From the NCBI GenBank assembly GCA_030039895.1, contig JASHUR010000023.1:1-15662 (forward strand): a stretch of DNA of 15,662 bases, read 5' to 3'. This document shows positions 6,533 through 13,770 of this stretch, one piece after another. Source of the DNA: Acidobacteriaceae bacterium. GTDB taxonomy: Bacteria > Acidobacteriota > Terriglobia > Terriglobales > Acidobacteriaceae. The position numbers were made by a program, and so were the translations under genes. The notes under the pieces were generated by a model. It ran no database searches and was not told where the DNA came from. It saw only the letters and a list, made by a program, of their open reading frames with translations. Every line of letters starts with the position of its first letter. Positions within the stretch are counted from its first letter, which is position 1.

Positions 6533-8062
6533 ATGAGCTCCCCCTCCAAGCGGGTTGTATTACCGCGCAGTGAATGCAAGGCTCCGCGAAATGCGAAGGA
6601 AGTTGGACGAACTCCCAAACAACAGTTGCTGAGCGTGTCAGTGATTGTGCGGCGCAAGACTCCGCTGGCGCTGAAGGAATTGAAGGGCCGGGTGGTATCG
6701 CGCGCGGAGTTTAACGAGAAGTATGCGGCAAATGCCGCGGATTTCGAGCAGATGCGGCGGTTTGCGCATGAGCATGGATTGTCAGTGGATGAGGGCGCTT
6801 CGAGCCTTTCGCGGCGCACGATTGTTCTGCGAGGCACGGTGCAGCACCTGGAGAAGGCCTTCGGCGTAGAGCTGCACGATTACGAGAGCGGAGAGAAGAG
6901 ATTCCACGGCTTTACGGGCGCGGTGTCGCTGCCGGAGAGCCATGCGGGGGTGGTGGAGGCGGTGCTGGGTCTTGATGCGAGACCGGTAGCAAAGCCCCAC
7001 ATCAGGTTTCTGAGCGCCGATCAGCAGGCAACGGTGACGTATAGTCCGGTGCAGGTGGCGGCGCTGTACAACTTTCCCACGGGGGTGAACGGGAGCGGGG
7101 AGACGATCGGGATTATTGAGCTGGGAGGCGGGTACAACACGAGCGATATCACGACGTTCTTCGATGGGCTGGGATTGACTCCGCCGGATGTGGTTTCCGT
7201 TTCCGTGGATGGAGGGGCGAATTCGCCGACGACTCCGGACAGCGCGGACGGCGAGGTGGCGCTGGACATTGAAGTGGCGGGTGGAGTTGCTCCGGGAGCG
7301 AAGATTGCGGTGTATTTTGCGCCGAACACGGACCAGGGATTTATTGACGCCGTGACAACTGCGGTGCATGACACGACGAACCAGCCGTCGGTGATTTCGA
7401 TCAGCTGGGGCGGGCCGGAGTCAAGCTGGACACAGGCAGGCCTGACGGCGCTGGACGATGCATGCCAGTCGGCGGGGGCGCTGGGAATTACGGTGACGGT
7501 TGCGTCGGGTGACAACGGGTCGAGCGACGGAGAGAGCGGGAACAATGTGGACTTTCCGGCATCGAGTCCGCATGTGCTGGGATGCGGGGGAACGAAGCTG
7601 GAGAGCAGCGGGAACAAAATTACGAGCGAAGTTGTATGGAACGACGGCAGTAGCGGCGGCGCGACGGGCGGGGGCGTGAGCGTGGATTTTGCGCTGCCGA
7701 GCTGGCAAGTGAATGCAGGTGTGCCCAAATCATCGAGCGCGAATGGCGGGCGGGGCGTGCCGGATGTGGCGGGTGATGCTGCCCCGGAGACGGGCTACAA
7801 CATTCTGGTGGATGGGCAGCAGGAGATTGTGGGCGGGACGAGCGCGGTGGCTCCGTTGTGGGCGGGGCTGATTGCGCTGATTAATCAGCAGCTCGGAAAG
7901 CCGGCAGGGTTTGTGAATCCGGCGCTGTATGCGGCTCCGGGCGCGTTTCACGACATTACTTCGGGGAACAACGGGGCGTTTTCCGCCGGGCCGGGATGGG
8001 ATGCGTGTACCGGGCTGGGGTCGCCGAATGGGACGGCGGTGGCAGCGGCGTTGGAAGAGTAG
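6533..8062 (+). CDS. Kumamolisin-like serine-carboxyl peptidase (family S53, sedolisin)
   Basis: The 509-residue protein is a proenzyme of the sedolisin family, acid-active endopeptidases. The N-terminal pro-kumamolisin activation domain spans about 30-160 and the catalytic domain about 165-509. The catalytic set is present: E241 and D245 in DGEVALDIEVAGG, oxyanion D327 in VASGDNGSSDG and nucleophile S437 in GGTSAVAPLWAG. D474 and D490 (FHDITSGNNG... GPGWDACTGLGSPNG) match the C-terminal calcium site. Segments such as KIAVYFAPNTD and SISWGGPE closely match kumamolisin. Like kumamolisin it has no classical signal peptide: the N-terminus is polar and basic. Export, if any, would need another route. 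GAGG lies 7 nt before ATG 6533. It converges on the MBL-fold gene and is probably monocistronic. Confidence 0.95.
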   Translation: MSSPSKRVVLPRSECKAPRNAKEVGRTPKQQLLSVSVIVRRKTPLALKELKGRVVSRAEFNEKYAANAADFEQMRRFAHEHGLSVDEGASSLSRRTIVLRGTVQHLEKAFGVELHDYESGEKRFHGFTGAVSLPESHAGVVEAVLGLDARPVAKPHIRFLSADQQATVTYSPVQVAALYNFPTGVNGSGETIGIIELGGGYNTSDITTFFDGLGLTPPDVVSVSVDGGANSPTTPDSADGEVALDIEVAGGVAPGAKIAVYFAPNTDQGFIDAVTTAVHDTTNQPSVISISWGGPESSWTQAGLTALDDACQSAGALGITVTVASGDNGSSDGESGNNVDFPASSPHVLGCGGTKLESSGNKITSEVVWNDGSSGGATGGGVSVDFALPSWQVNAGVPKSSSANGGRGVPDVAGDAAPETGYNILVDGQQEIVGGTSAVAPLWAGLIALINQQLGKPAGFVNPALYAAPGAFHDITSGNNGAFSAGPGWDACTGLGSPNGTAVAAALEE

Positions 8063-8065
8063 CCG

Positions 8066-8107
8066 ACAGCCAACAGCCAACAGCGAATAGCCAATAGCCA
8101 GTAGGTA
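8066..8107. repeat. Heptameric tandem repeat (ACAGCCA type) after the S53 peptidase gene
   Basis: Five 7-bp units run from 8066 to 8100: ACAGCCA twice, ACAGCGA once, ATAGCCA twice. A degenerate sixth unit, GTAGGTA, follows. The array starts 3 bases after the peptidase stop and fills about half of the 70-bp gap between convergent genes. TAGGTA (8102-8107) and TACCTA (8130-8135) are inverted copies around the remaining gap. It looks like a microsatellite; a role is not evident. Confidence 0.75.
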
Positions 8108-8132
8108 AGTCTCTTTGATATGGGGTGCCTAC

Positions 8133-9029
8133 CTAGAGCGGTAGAGGCTTGAGGACAGGCTTGCCTTTGTCATTGTGGCTGATGTGGCCCATGGGTGTGT
8201 GGTGGTCGTGGGTGAAGAGGACGAGCCACTGTTCGGGGATCGCGCGGGAGTAAAAGCGCTTGCGCTGCTCGATGCAGGTGAGCGGGTCGAGATCGTAGCC
8301 CATGACCCAAGTGATGTCGAGATGCGCGCTGGTGGGGATAAGGTCGGAGATGTAGCAGGCGCGCCTGGAGCCAGAGTCGATATTGATGGCGAGCAGCTGC
8401 GCGGTGTGACCGGGATAGCACTCGACGGAGATGCCGGGGACGATGGGAGTGACTTCGCCGGGGCGAGTATCGAGCAGGGTCATCTGGCCGGATTCAACGA
8501 GGGGATCGTAGTTGGGGCTGATGTAACTGACGGCGTCGCGCTCAAGCTGAAGGTGACCGTGGGCGACTTCTCCGCGATGGGCGAAGTAGCGGGCGTTGGG
8601 AAATGTGGGCACGATGCGGCCGTCGGGCGTGCGGGTGGTGTTCCATCCGCAGTGGTCGAAGTGCAGGTGCGAGTTGATGACGATGTCGATTTCTTCCGGG
8701 CGAATGCCGGCAGCGGCGAAGGCGTGCGGCAACTGCTCCTTTGCGCCGAAGATGGCGCGGAGTTTGTCGCTGAGCTTGTTGCCGATTCCGGTTTCGATGG
8801 CGACCGTGTGTTTGCCGGTGCGGACGATGACGGTGTTGAGTCCGAGGAGGATGCGGTTCTGGTCGTCGGCGGGGGCGCGCTTTTCCCACATGGGCTTGGG
8901 GACGACGCCGAACATGGCTCCGCCGTCGAGGTAATAAGGGCCGTCACTGAGGATGGTCAACTCGAAGTCACCGTGCGTGGCGCGGCCACGCACGAGGTTG
9001 GGAGTATCGGGCCGTTCGGCAGGATGCAT
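8133..9029 (-). CDS. MBL-fold metallo-hydrolase (lactonase-like)
   Basis: The 298-residue protein carries the complete metallo-beta-lactamase-fold metal site for two metal ions: HLHFDH (H121, H123, D125, H126), H208 in YPGHTAQ, D229 in YISDL and H274 in FTHDHH. This pattern is shared by quorum-quenching N-acyl-homoserine lactonases and related hydrolases; the substrate cannot be read from sequence. No signal peptide is visible, so it is probably cytoplasmic. It is the second gene of an operon: the DPP-IV-like gene ends 2 nt upstream, and that gene's last sense codon and stop lie in the GGAG-TAGGC stretch that provides the SD, so translation is probably coupled. Hydrolysis of an amide or peptide product cannot be excluded, but a lactone or ester is the more usual kind of substrate for this subgroup. 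Confidence 0.9.
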   Translation of the reverse strand: MHPAERPDTPNLVRGRATHGDFELTILSDGPYYLDGGAMFGVVPKPMWEKRAPADDQNRILLGLNTVIVRTGKHTVAIETGIGNKLSDKLRAIFGAKEQLPHAFAAAGIRPEEIDIVINSHLHFDHCGWNTTRTPDGRIVPTFPNARYFAHRGEVAHGHLQLERDAVSYISPNYDPLVESGQMTLLDTRPGEVTPIVPGISVECYPGHTAQLLAINIDSGSRRACYISDLIPTSAHLDITWVMGYDLDPLTCIEQRKRFYSRAIPEQWLVLFTHDHHTPMGHISHNDKGKPVLKPLPL

Positions 9030-9031
9030 GC

Positions 9032-11353
9032 CTACTCCGCAGGATGCGCATCTTTGAGGTAAGTATCAAACTCCCAAACGATGCGGTTGAAGAGCTCCTG
9101 ACGAGCGGCCGGTCCGGCGATGGAGTGGGTCTTACGGGGGAAGATGTTGTAGTCGTAGGGAACGCCGGCATCGATCAGCTTCTGGATGTATTGGACGGTG
9201 TTGGCGAAGTGGACATTGTCGTCTCCGGTGCCGTGGAAGATGGCGATGTGGCCGTGTATGTTCTTTGCACTGTTGATCACGGAATCGTCCTCGTATGTCT
9301 TTGCGTCTTCAGACGGGAGGCCGAGGTAGCGCTCGGTGTAGATGGAGTCGTAGAGGCGATAGTTGGTAACGGGAGCAACGGAGACGCCAACCAGGAAGCG
9401 GTCAGTGTGGGAAAGTGCGTAGAGCGTGAAGGTGCCACCCCAGCTCCAACCCCACCAGCCCAGGCGGTGCGGATCAAGCTGCGGATATTTGGCGAGAACC
9501 TGGTCAACCGCAGTGAGCTGATCGGCGAGTTGCGGCGGGCCAAAGTTGTGGTAGCAGACCTGTTCGAAGGCGCGGCCGCGAGTGGCCATGCCGCGATTGT
9601 CGACGTGGAGTACAGCGAAGCCGTGCTCGGCGAGGAGCTGATCGAAGAAGAGGCCCGAGCCCCAGCGATCTTTCGCGGCACCGACATCAGGGCCGCCATA
9701 GGGGTTGACGATGAGCGGGACGCTGTGAGGCGCGGTGGGAGTAACAGGTAGAAGCAGTGTGCCGTAGAGTGTGGTCCTGCCGTCGGCGGCGGTGAAACTG
9801 AGCATGAGTGGCGGCACAATGGTGTGGCCCTCGATGGGATGCGACTTCCAGAACGGCGTGCAGTCGCCGCTGCCGGTGCAGTAGCTGACGGTGGGAGGCT
9901 TGAGCATGCTGGACCATGTGTCAATGAACGAAGCGCCGCTCTCCGGGAAGTCCGCTCTGTGAACGCCGGGTGAGGTGGTGACGCGGCGTTTGCCTGTACC
10001 GTCAAGCTGCACAGCCCACACCTGTTCATCGAGGGGGTTTCCCTCGTCGGAGGTGTAATAAGCCGTTTTCGTTGCCTGATCCACGGCGTCGATGCCCTGG
10101 ACTGAGTAGGGGCCGTGTTCGAGCTCGCCGTCGAGCCGGGCTTCTCCGCTGAGCGGATTGGCGGCACTGAAGGAGTAGCGGTAGATGTGCGTGTAGCCGT
10201 CGCGCCAACTCAGGATCAGGAACTGATTATCGCCGACGAATTCAACATCGTAGTGGGTGGAGAAATACTTCGGATCCGTTTGTGCGAGCGCAAGATGAGC
10301 CTTGCCGGTGCGGGCGTCAGCGAAGTAGATGTTGAGATGCTTTTGATCGCGGGTGAGCACCTCGACCCAGACGACGTCGGGATTGACCCAGCCGAAGCGT
10401 GGGATGTAATCATTGCCGGAGCTGAGCGGAATGTCGAGCCAGCGGGTCTTGCCTCCCGATGCGCTGACGACTCCGACGCGGACGCCGGGGTTGGGATCGC
10501 CGGGCTGCGGGTAGCGCTGCTCCTCAACGGTGGGATGAACGGGGAGCCAGTCAGTGATGGGGTAGAGCGGGACGTGGGTTTCGTCCATTTGCAGATAGGC
10601 GAGGCGTTTTGAGCCGGGCGACCAGAAATAGTTGCTCTTGACATCAAGCTCTTCGAGGTAGACCCAGTCGATTTCTCCATTGAGGAGATTGGGGTCGGTT
10701 GTATCGGTGAGCGCGATGGCGTGACCAGCACCGCCGTGGACCTTTTGCACAAAGAGGTTGTGATCGCGGACGTAGGAAAGGGAGCTTCCGTCAGGCGAGA
10801 ACTTGGGATCGTCGCCGCTCTGCATCTGGGAGTTCCCGACCTTGACGTTGTCGCCGGTGCGGAGATCGTAGAGCCAGAGTTCGCCGTTTGTGTCGAAGAG
10901 GAGATGCTGTGAGTCGGGCGACCAGATGTAGTCGGGCTCGCCGTAGCGATTGCGGTGGTCGCGGTCCTGTTCGCTGATTTTTGCGTTGAGCAGGAAGTCG
11001 ATTTTCGTATGGTCGATGAGCTTTTTGAGTTTGCCGTCGGCCACATCAATCTGCATGATGTTGCCGGCGCCGTCGATGTAGGTGGCGTGCTTGCCATCGG
11101 GAGACCAACTGATGCCGCTGGGCGGAAAGCCGGTGAGGCTGGCGCCGCCGAAGATTTCCTTTACGGTCCAGGGATGGGTTGGCTGTGAGGGAGCCGGCGG
11201 TGCGGCTTGTGAATATGCAAGAGGGAGGGCTGCGAAAAGGATAAGACAAAAGAACAAAGCGCGATGAAGACGCAAGGGCAACTCCTGAGCAGAATGTCTA
11301 TCGCCGTTGGCCGTAGTTGAAGGCGGCAAGAGGGATTTTGGGCGAAATAGCAT
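9032..11353 (-). CDS. Dipeptidyl-peptidase IV-like S9 family prolyl oligopeptidase
   Basis: The 773-residue exported serine peptidase should remove N-terminal dipeptides, classically Xaa-Pro, from peptides in the periplasm. An N-terminal hydrophobic segment (32-46) followed by AYS-QA looks like a signal peptide. The beta-propeller (about 75-490) contains the DWVYLEEL motif, whose E234/E235 match the Glu pair that binds the peptide amino terminus in DPP-IV. The alpha/beta-hydrolase domain (about 530-773) holds oxyanion Y552 (NPYGGP), nucleophile S637 (GWSWGG), D711 (HGTGDDNVH) and H743 (KTHS). I chose ATG 11353 because GGAG lies 5 nt upstream. The longest frame (from 11422) lacks that support. 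A TTG at 11275 with AGGAG before it would give a more typical signal peptide. It is the first gene of an operon with the MBL-fold gene. Confidence 0.93.
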   Translation of the reverse strand: MLFRPKSLLPPSTTANGDRHSAQELPLRLHRALFFCLILFAALPLAYSQAAPPAPSQPTHPWTVKEIFGGASLTGFPPSGISWSPDGKHATYIDGAGNIMQIDVADGKLKKLIDHTKIDFLLNAKISEQDRDHRNRYGEPDYIWSPDSQHLLFDTNGELWLYDLRTGDNVKVGNSQMQSGDDPKFSPDGSSLSYVRDHNLFVQKVHGGAGHAIALTDTTDPNLLNGEIDWVYLEELDVKSNYFWSPGSKRLAYLQMDETHVPLYPITDWLPVHPTVEEQRYPQPGDPNPGVRVGVVSASGGKTRWLDIPLSSGNDYIPRFGWVNPDVVWVEVLTRDQKHLNIYFADARTGKAHLALAQTDPKYFSTHYDVEFVGDNQFLILSWRDGYTHIYRYSFSAANPLSGEARLDGELEHGPYSVQGIDAVDQATKTAYYTSDEGNPLDEQVWAVQLDGTGKRRVTTSPGVHRADFPESGASFIDTWSSMLKPPTVSYCTGSGDCTPFWKSHPIEGHTIVPPLMLSFTAADGRTTLYGTLLLPVTPTAPHSVPLIVNPYGGPDVGAAKDRWGSGLFFDQLLAEHGFAVLHVDNRGMATRGRAFEQVCYHNFGPPQLADQLTAVDQVLAKYPQLDPHRLGWWGWSWGGTFTLYALSHTDRFLVGVSVAPVTNYRLYDSIYTERYLGLPSEDAKTYEDDSVINSAKNIHGHIAIFHGTGDDNVHFANTVQYIQKLIDAGVPYDYNIFPRKTHSIAGPAARQELFNRIVWEFDTYLKDAHPAE

Positions 11354-11358
11354 TCTAA

Positions 11359-11362
11359 CTCC
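11359..11362 (-). promoter_or_regulatory. SD site deciding the S9 peptidase start
   Basis: On the minus strand GGAG stands 5 nt before ATG 11353. A competing AGGAG stands 6 nt before an in-frame TTG at 11275, which would remove 26 residues and place MRLHR directly before the hydrophobic core. Sequence alone does not decide between the two. Confidence 0.5.
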
Positions 11363-11458
11363 ACGGCGAGACGGTGGTGAGCTTAGTTTTTCAGGGCAAA
11401 CAGGGGCGGAAGGCGCAGGCATGTGCGGCGCGGCGGTTTCCTGATGCGAGCTGAAGCG

Positions 11459-11473
11459 TATAAACTCATGGAG
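11459..11473 (+). promoter_or_regulatory. -10 box (TATAAA) and SD (GGAG) of the zinc-ribbon/nucleotidase operon
   Basis: TATAAA at 11459-11464 is followed 14 nt later by ATG 11479, with GGAG at 11470-11473. A start site around 11471 would give a very short leader that just includes or loses the SD. No good -35 is visible. Confidence 0.45.
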
Positions 11474-11478
11474 CAGTG

Positions 11479-12240
11479 ATGAATGACGAGATATTTGCGC
11501 TGGTACGACTGCAGGAAACAGATCAGGGCATAGGCAGCCTGCGCACGGATATCGCTGCGCTGCCCAAGCGGACTGCGGCGCTCGAAGAGAAGCTGATCTG
11601 GCAAAGGGCGCGCGTTGAGCAGGCGACGAAGGCGATCCGCGAAGAAGAGCACAAGCGGCGTAGCCTGGAGAGCGACCTCAAGGACCAGCAACAGAAAATT
11701 GCGAAATTCCGCGAACAGTCAAGCAGCGTGAAGACCAACGAGCAGTTCCATGCGCTGCAGCACGAGATTGCATTTGCCGAATCGGAGATCAGCAAGATCG
11801 AGGACCGCGAGCTGGAGAGCATGGAGCGGTCCGACGAGCTGGCGAAGCAGCTGAAGGCATCACAGCAGGAGCTGGCGGACAACTCAAAGGTTGTGGAGAT
11901 TGAGAAGGAGTCCACCCGTGAGGCGACGGAAGAGCTGCGGAAGCGAATGACGGCGCTGGAGGAGGACCGCGCGCGGCTGCGCAAGCAGATCGAAGAGGAT
12001 ACGCTGACGCGGTACGACCGGATCGCCGGCTCGCGCGGGACAGCGCTGGCGCGTGTGGACGGGCAGCGATGCCTGGCATGCCAGATGGCCCTGCGTCCGC
12101 AACTGTGGAATGAGGTGCGGAGCGGGACGCTGACGCCGTGCGAGAGCTGCGGACGGCTGCTGTATTTCGACAACGAGAAGCCGTTGGAGCCGGATGCGCT
12201 GCCTGCGAAGCTGAAGAACAAGGCCACCGCGGGAGCATGA
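11479..12240 (+). CDS. Coiled-coil protein with C4-type zinc ribbon (DUF164/CT398-like)
   Basis: The 253-residue protein has a long charged coiled coil (about 28-180, rich in E, K, R, Q and A) followed by a C-terminal zinc ribbon with C198-x2-C201 and C221-x2-C224. This is the standard form of the widespread C4-type zinc-ribbon family (CT398 in Chlamydia). Its molecular role is not firmly known; protein or nucleic-acid binding is usually suggested. The start was taken as ATG 11479 rather than GTG 11476 because GGAG at 11470-11473 leaves 5 nt to the ATG but only 2 to the GTG. The stop TGA overlaps the next gene's ATG (ATGA at 12237-12240), so the two are translationally coupled. Confidence 0.9.
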   Translation: MNDEIFALVRLQETDQGIGSLRTDIAALPKRTAALEEKLIWQRARVEQATKAIREEEHKRRSLESDLKDQQQKIAKFREQSSSVKTNEQFHALQHEIAFAESEISKIEDRELESMERSDELAKQLKASQQELADNSKVVEIEKESTREATEELRKRMTALEEDRARLRKQIEEDTLTRYDRIAGSRGTALARVDGQRCLACQMALRPQLWNEVRSGTLTPCESCGRLLYFDNEKPLEPDALPAKLKNKATAGA

Positions 12241-12791
12241 AGCGAATTTGCATTGATATGGACGAGGTGCTGGCCGATACGCTGGGCGAGCACATTGCGC
12301 GCTACAACCGCGACCACAGCGAGGCGGTGACCAAGGCTGATCTTGAAGGGAAGTGGCTGTGGGAGATTGTGTCAGTGGATCGGCACGAGCGGCTGGAAGG
12401 CTATCTGCGGTCAGAGGATTTTTTCGAGAACCTGCCGGTGATTGAAGACAGCCAGCGCGTGGTACGCGAGCTGGTAAAGCATTATGAGGTGTATATTGCG
12501 ACGGCTGCGATGGAGTTTCCGAACTCGTTTGGGCCGAAGTATCGCTGGCTGAGGCGGCATTTTCCGTGGCTGCATCCTTCGCATTTTGTGTATTGCGGCG
12601 ACAAGGGAATTTTGAACGCCGACTATCTGATTGACGATCAGCCGCTCCACTTTCGACGGTTTGCGGGCGAGGGGATTTTGTTTTCGGCACCACACAACCT
12701 GAATGTGATGGAGTACAGGCGCGTAGACAACTGGGTGCAAGCGGGGAAGCTGTTTCTACCGGATGAGGAGTTCCAGGGTTTACAGCCCTAG
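12237..12791 (+). CDS. 5'(3')-deoxyribonucleotidase, HAD superfamily (NT5C type)
   Basis: The 184-residue protein matches the NT5C family of HAD phosphatases, which dephosphorylate deoxyribonucleoside monophosphates and so trim dNTP pools in the cytoplasm. D7 (nucleophile) and D9 (acid/base) stand in IDMDEVLAD. The cap segment (about 15-75) includes FFENLPVIEDSQ. The later motifs are ATAAMEFPNS (about 85-94), the conserved GDKGILNADYLIDDQPLHF block and ILFSAPHN. A longer frame from 12138 exists, but it overlaps the zinc-ribbon gene widely and adds residues outside the family. The ATGA overlap supports ATG 12237. The gene ends in the same CTAG as the convergent regulator gene. Confidence 0.9.
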   Translation: MKRICIDMDEVLADTLGEHIARYNRDHSEAVTKADLEGKWLWEIVSVDRHERLEGYLRSEDFFENLPVIEDSQRVVRELVKHYEVYIATAAMEFPNSFGPKYRWLRRHFPWLHPSHFVYCGDKGILNADYLIDDQPLHFRRFAGEGILFSAPHNLNVMEYRRVDNWVQAGKLFLPDEEFQGLQP

Positions 12792-13624
12792 GAACGCCGC
12801 AGCGCGGAGGGCTCAGATTGTGAGCGCGACAGCGGGGCACTGAGCAGCTTGTCGCCAGCCGAGGTGGGGTTTCCGGCGCTGCCGTGTGGCGAGCGGGCAC
12901 CGAGCGGAGCGCCCATGGGGCGCAGGTTCAGAGTGGGCTGCGCGATCAGCGGCTGGTGCATGGTGACGATCAAGGCGACCGCTGATTCTTTTCCGGCGCA
13001 GCGGTAGGAGTGCGGAGTGCTGGCGTCGAAATAGACGGAGTCGCCGGCCTCGAGCATGCTGCCTTTGTCGCCGTGCTTGATTTCGAGAGTGCCTTCGAGA
13101 ACATAAAGGAACTCGTAGCCGGGATGGACATGAGGCCGGATGTCGCCGACGCCCTTGAGGGGAATAAACTCCGCGTAGTAGGGGTCGAGACTGCGATCAG
13201 GCACCATGTAGGCGAGGCTCTCGAAGTAGTAGGTCGGGTTGTCAACACCGCTTTGAGGCAAGCGGACACGGTCGGCCTTTCTGTGCACGCGGAACAAGGT
13301 GTGCGCTTCCGGCTCGAAGAAGTAAGAGAGGTCCTTGCTGAAGACCATGGCGATGCGAGCAAGGTTACGCAGAGTCGGGACGACGCGTCCGGTTTCAAGC
13401 TGCGAGAGGAAACTGGCGGAGAGCCCGGTGTGCTTGCCCAGCTCGACGAGGCCCATGGACTTCTTGAGGCGCAGGCGCTTGATGCGCTCACCGATGCGGC
13501 GCTCGGCGATAAATGCCTCGGCTGTGGAGGCATCTACCTGATCGCGGGTCTGATTGTCAGAGCGGTTGGCTTGCTGGGCTAGCTCAGCTTTTGAGACCTT
13601 TTTTTTGCTGGTTTTGCTCGCCAT
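12788..13624 (-). CDS. XRE-family transcriptional regulator with C-terminal cupin sensor domain
   Basis: The 278-residue protein joins a lambda-repressor-type helix-turn-helix (about 44-100, RIGERIKRLRLKKSMGLVEL... LSASFLSQLETGRVVPTLRNL) to a cupin domain (about 150-222). Possible cupin metal ligands are H165, H167, E171 and H205. HTH-cupin regulators of this kind sense small molecules and often control catabolic or polyamine genes; the target here is unknown. The basic N-terminal 40 residues and the Ser/Pro-rich tail (about 240-278) are probably disordered. AGGAG 5 nt before ATG 13624 fixes the start. It is divergent from the TIGR01777 gene across a 146-bp AT-rich gap, so self-regulation or regulation of that gene is plausible. 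Its 3' end overlaps the nucleotidase stop. Confidence 0.92.
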   Translation of the reverse strand: MASKTSKKKVSKAELAQQANRSDNQTRDQVDASTAEAFIAERRIGERIKRLRLKKSMGLVELGKHTGLSASFLSQLETGRVVPTLRNLARIAMVFSKDLSYFFEPEAHTLFRVHRKADRVRLPQSGVDNPTYYFESLAYMVPDRSLDPYYAEFIPLKGVGDIRPHVHPGYEFLYVLEGTLEIKHGDKGSMLEAGDSVYFDASTPHSYRCAGKESAVALIVTMHQPLIAQPTLNLRPMGAPLGARSPHGSAGNPTSAGDKLLSAPLSRSQSEPSALRRS

Positions 13625-13673
13625 GTGAGCTCCTGATGCTTCCTAATGGCTAGGATGCGGTGCCGGGGGCGCT

Positions 13674-13692
13674 TGTTGCTGATATTACAACA
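13674..13692. promoter_or_regulatory. TGTTG-N9-CAACA inverted repeat in the divergent regulator/SDR gap (candidate operator)
   Basis: Perfect 5-bp arms span 13674-13678 and 13688-13692. On the minus strand the repeat covers TAATAT, a possible -10 for the regulator gene about 60 bases upstream of its start. On the plus strand TTGACT (13697-13702) follows, a -35-like hexamer without a clear partner. The placement fits self-regulation by the XRE-cupin protein, but this is inference from position. Confidence 0.35.
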
Positions 13693-13734
13693 GATTTTGA
13701 CTGAATAAATAACTCCTTGCGCATCTCCAGGTAT

Positions 13735-13764
13735 GGCGAGACAAGGGAAGGCGAGACAAAAGAA
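13735..13764. repeat. 15-bp imperfect tandem repeat just upstream of the SDR gene start
   Basis: GGCGAGACAAGGGAA (13735-13749) is followed directly by GGCGAGACAAAAGAA (13750-13764). The second copy ends in the AAGG that serves as SD for ATG 13771. In the longer frame from 13717 it would read GETRE-GETKE, but that start has no SD. Confidence 0.6.
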
Positions 13765-13770
13765 GGCCAT

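Noticed and set aside
4741..8062. Carboxyltransferase and S53 peptidase as one operon
   Set aside because: A 187-bp gap with palindromes separates them and their roles are unrelated; co-transcription has no support.
8175..9062. 295-codon plus-strand frame opposite the MBL-fold gene
   Set aside because: The opposite strand carries a complete MBL metal site; this frame has no motif and no RBS context.
11523..12317. 264-codon minus-strand frame across the zinc-ribbon gene
   Set aside because: It is Ser/Arg/Cys-rich, as expected when a Glu/Lys/Ala-rich coiled coil is read backwards.
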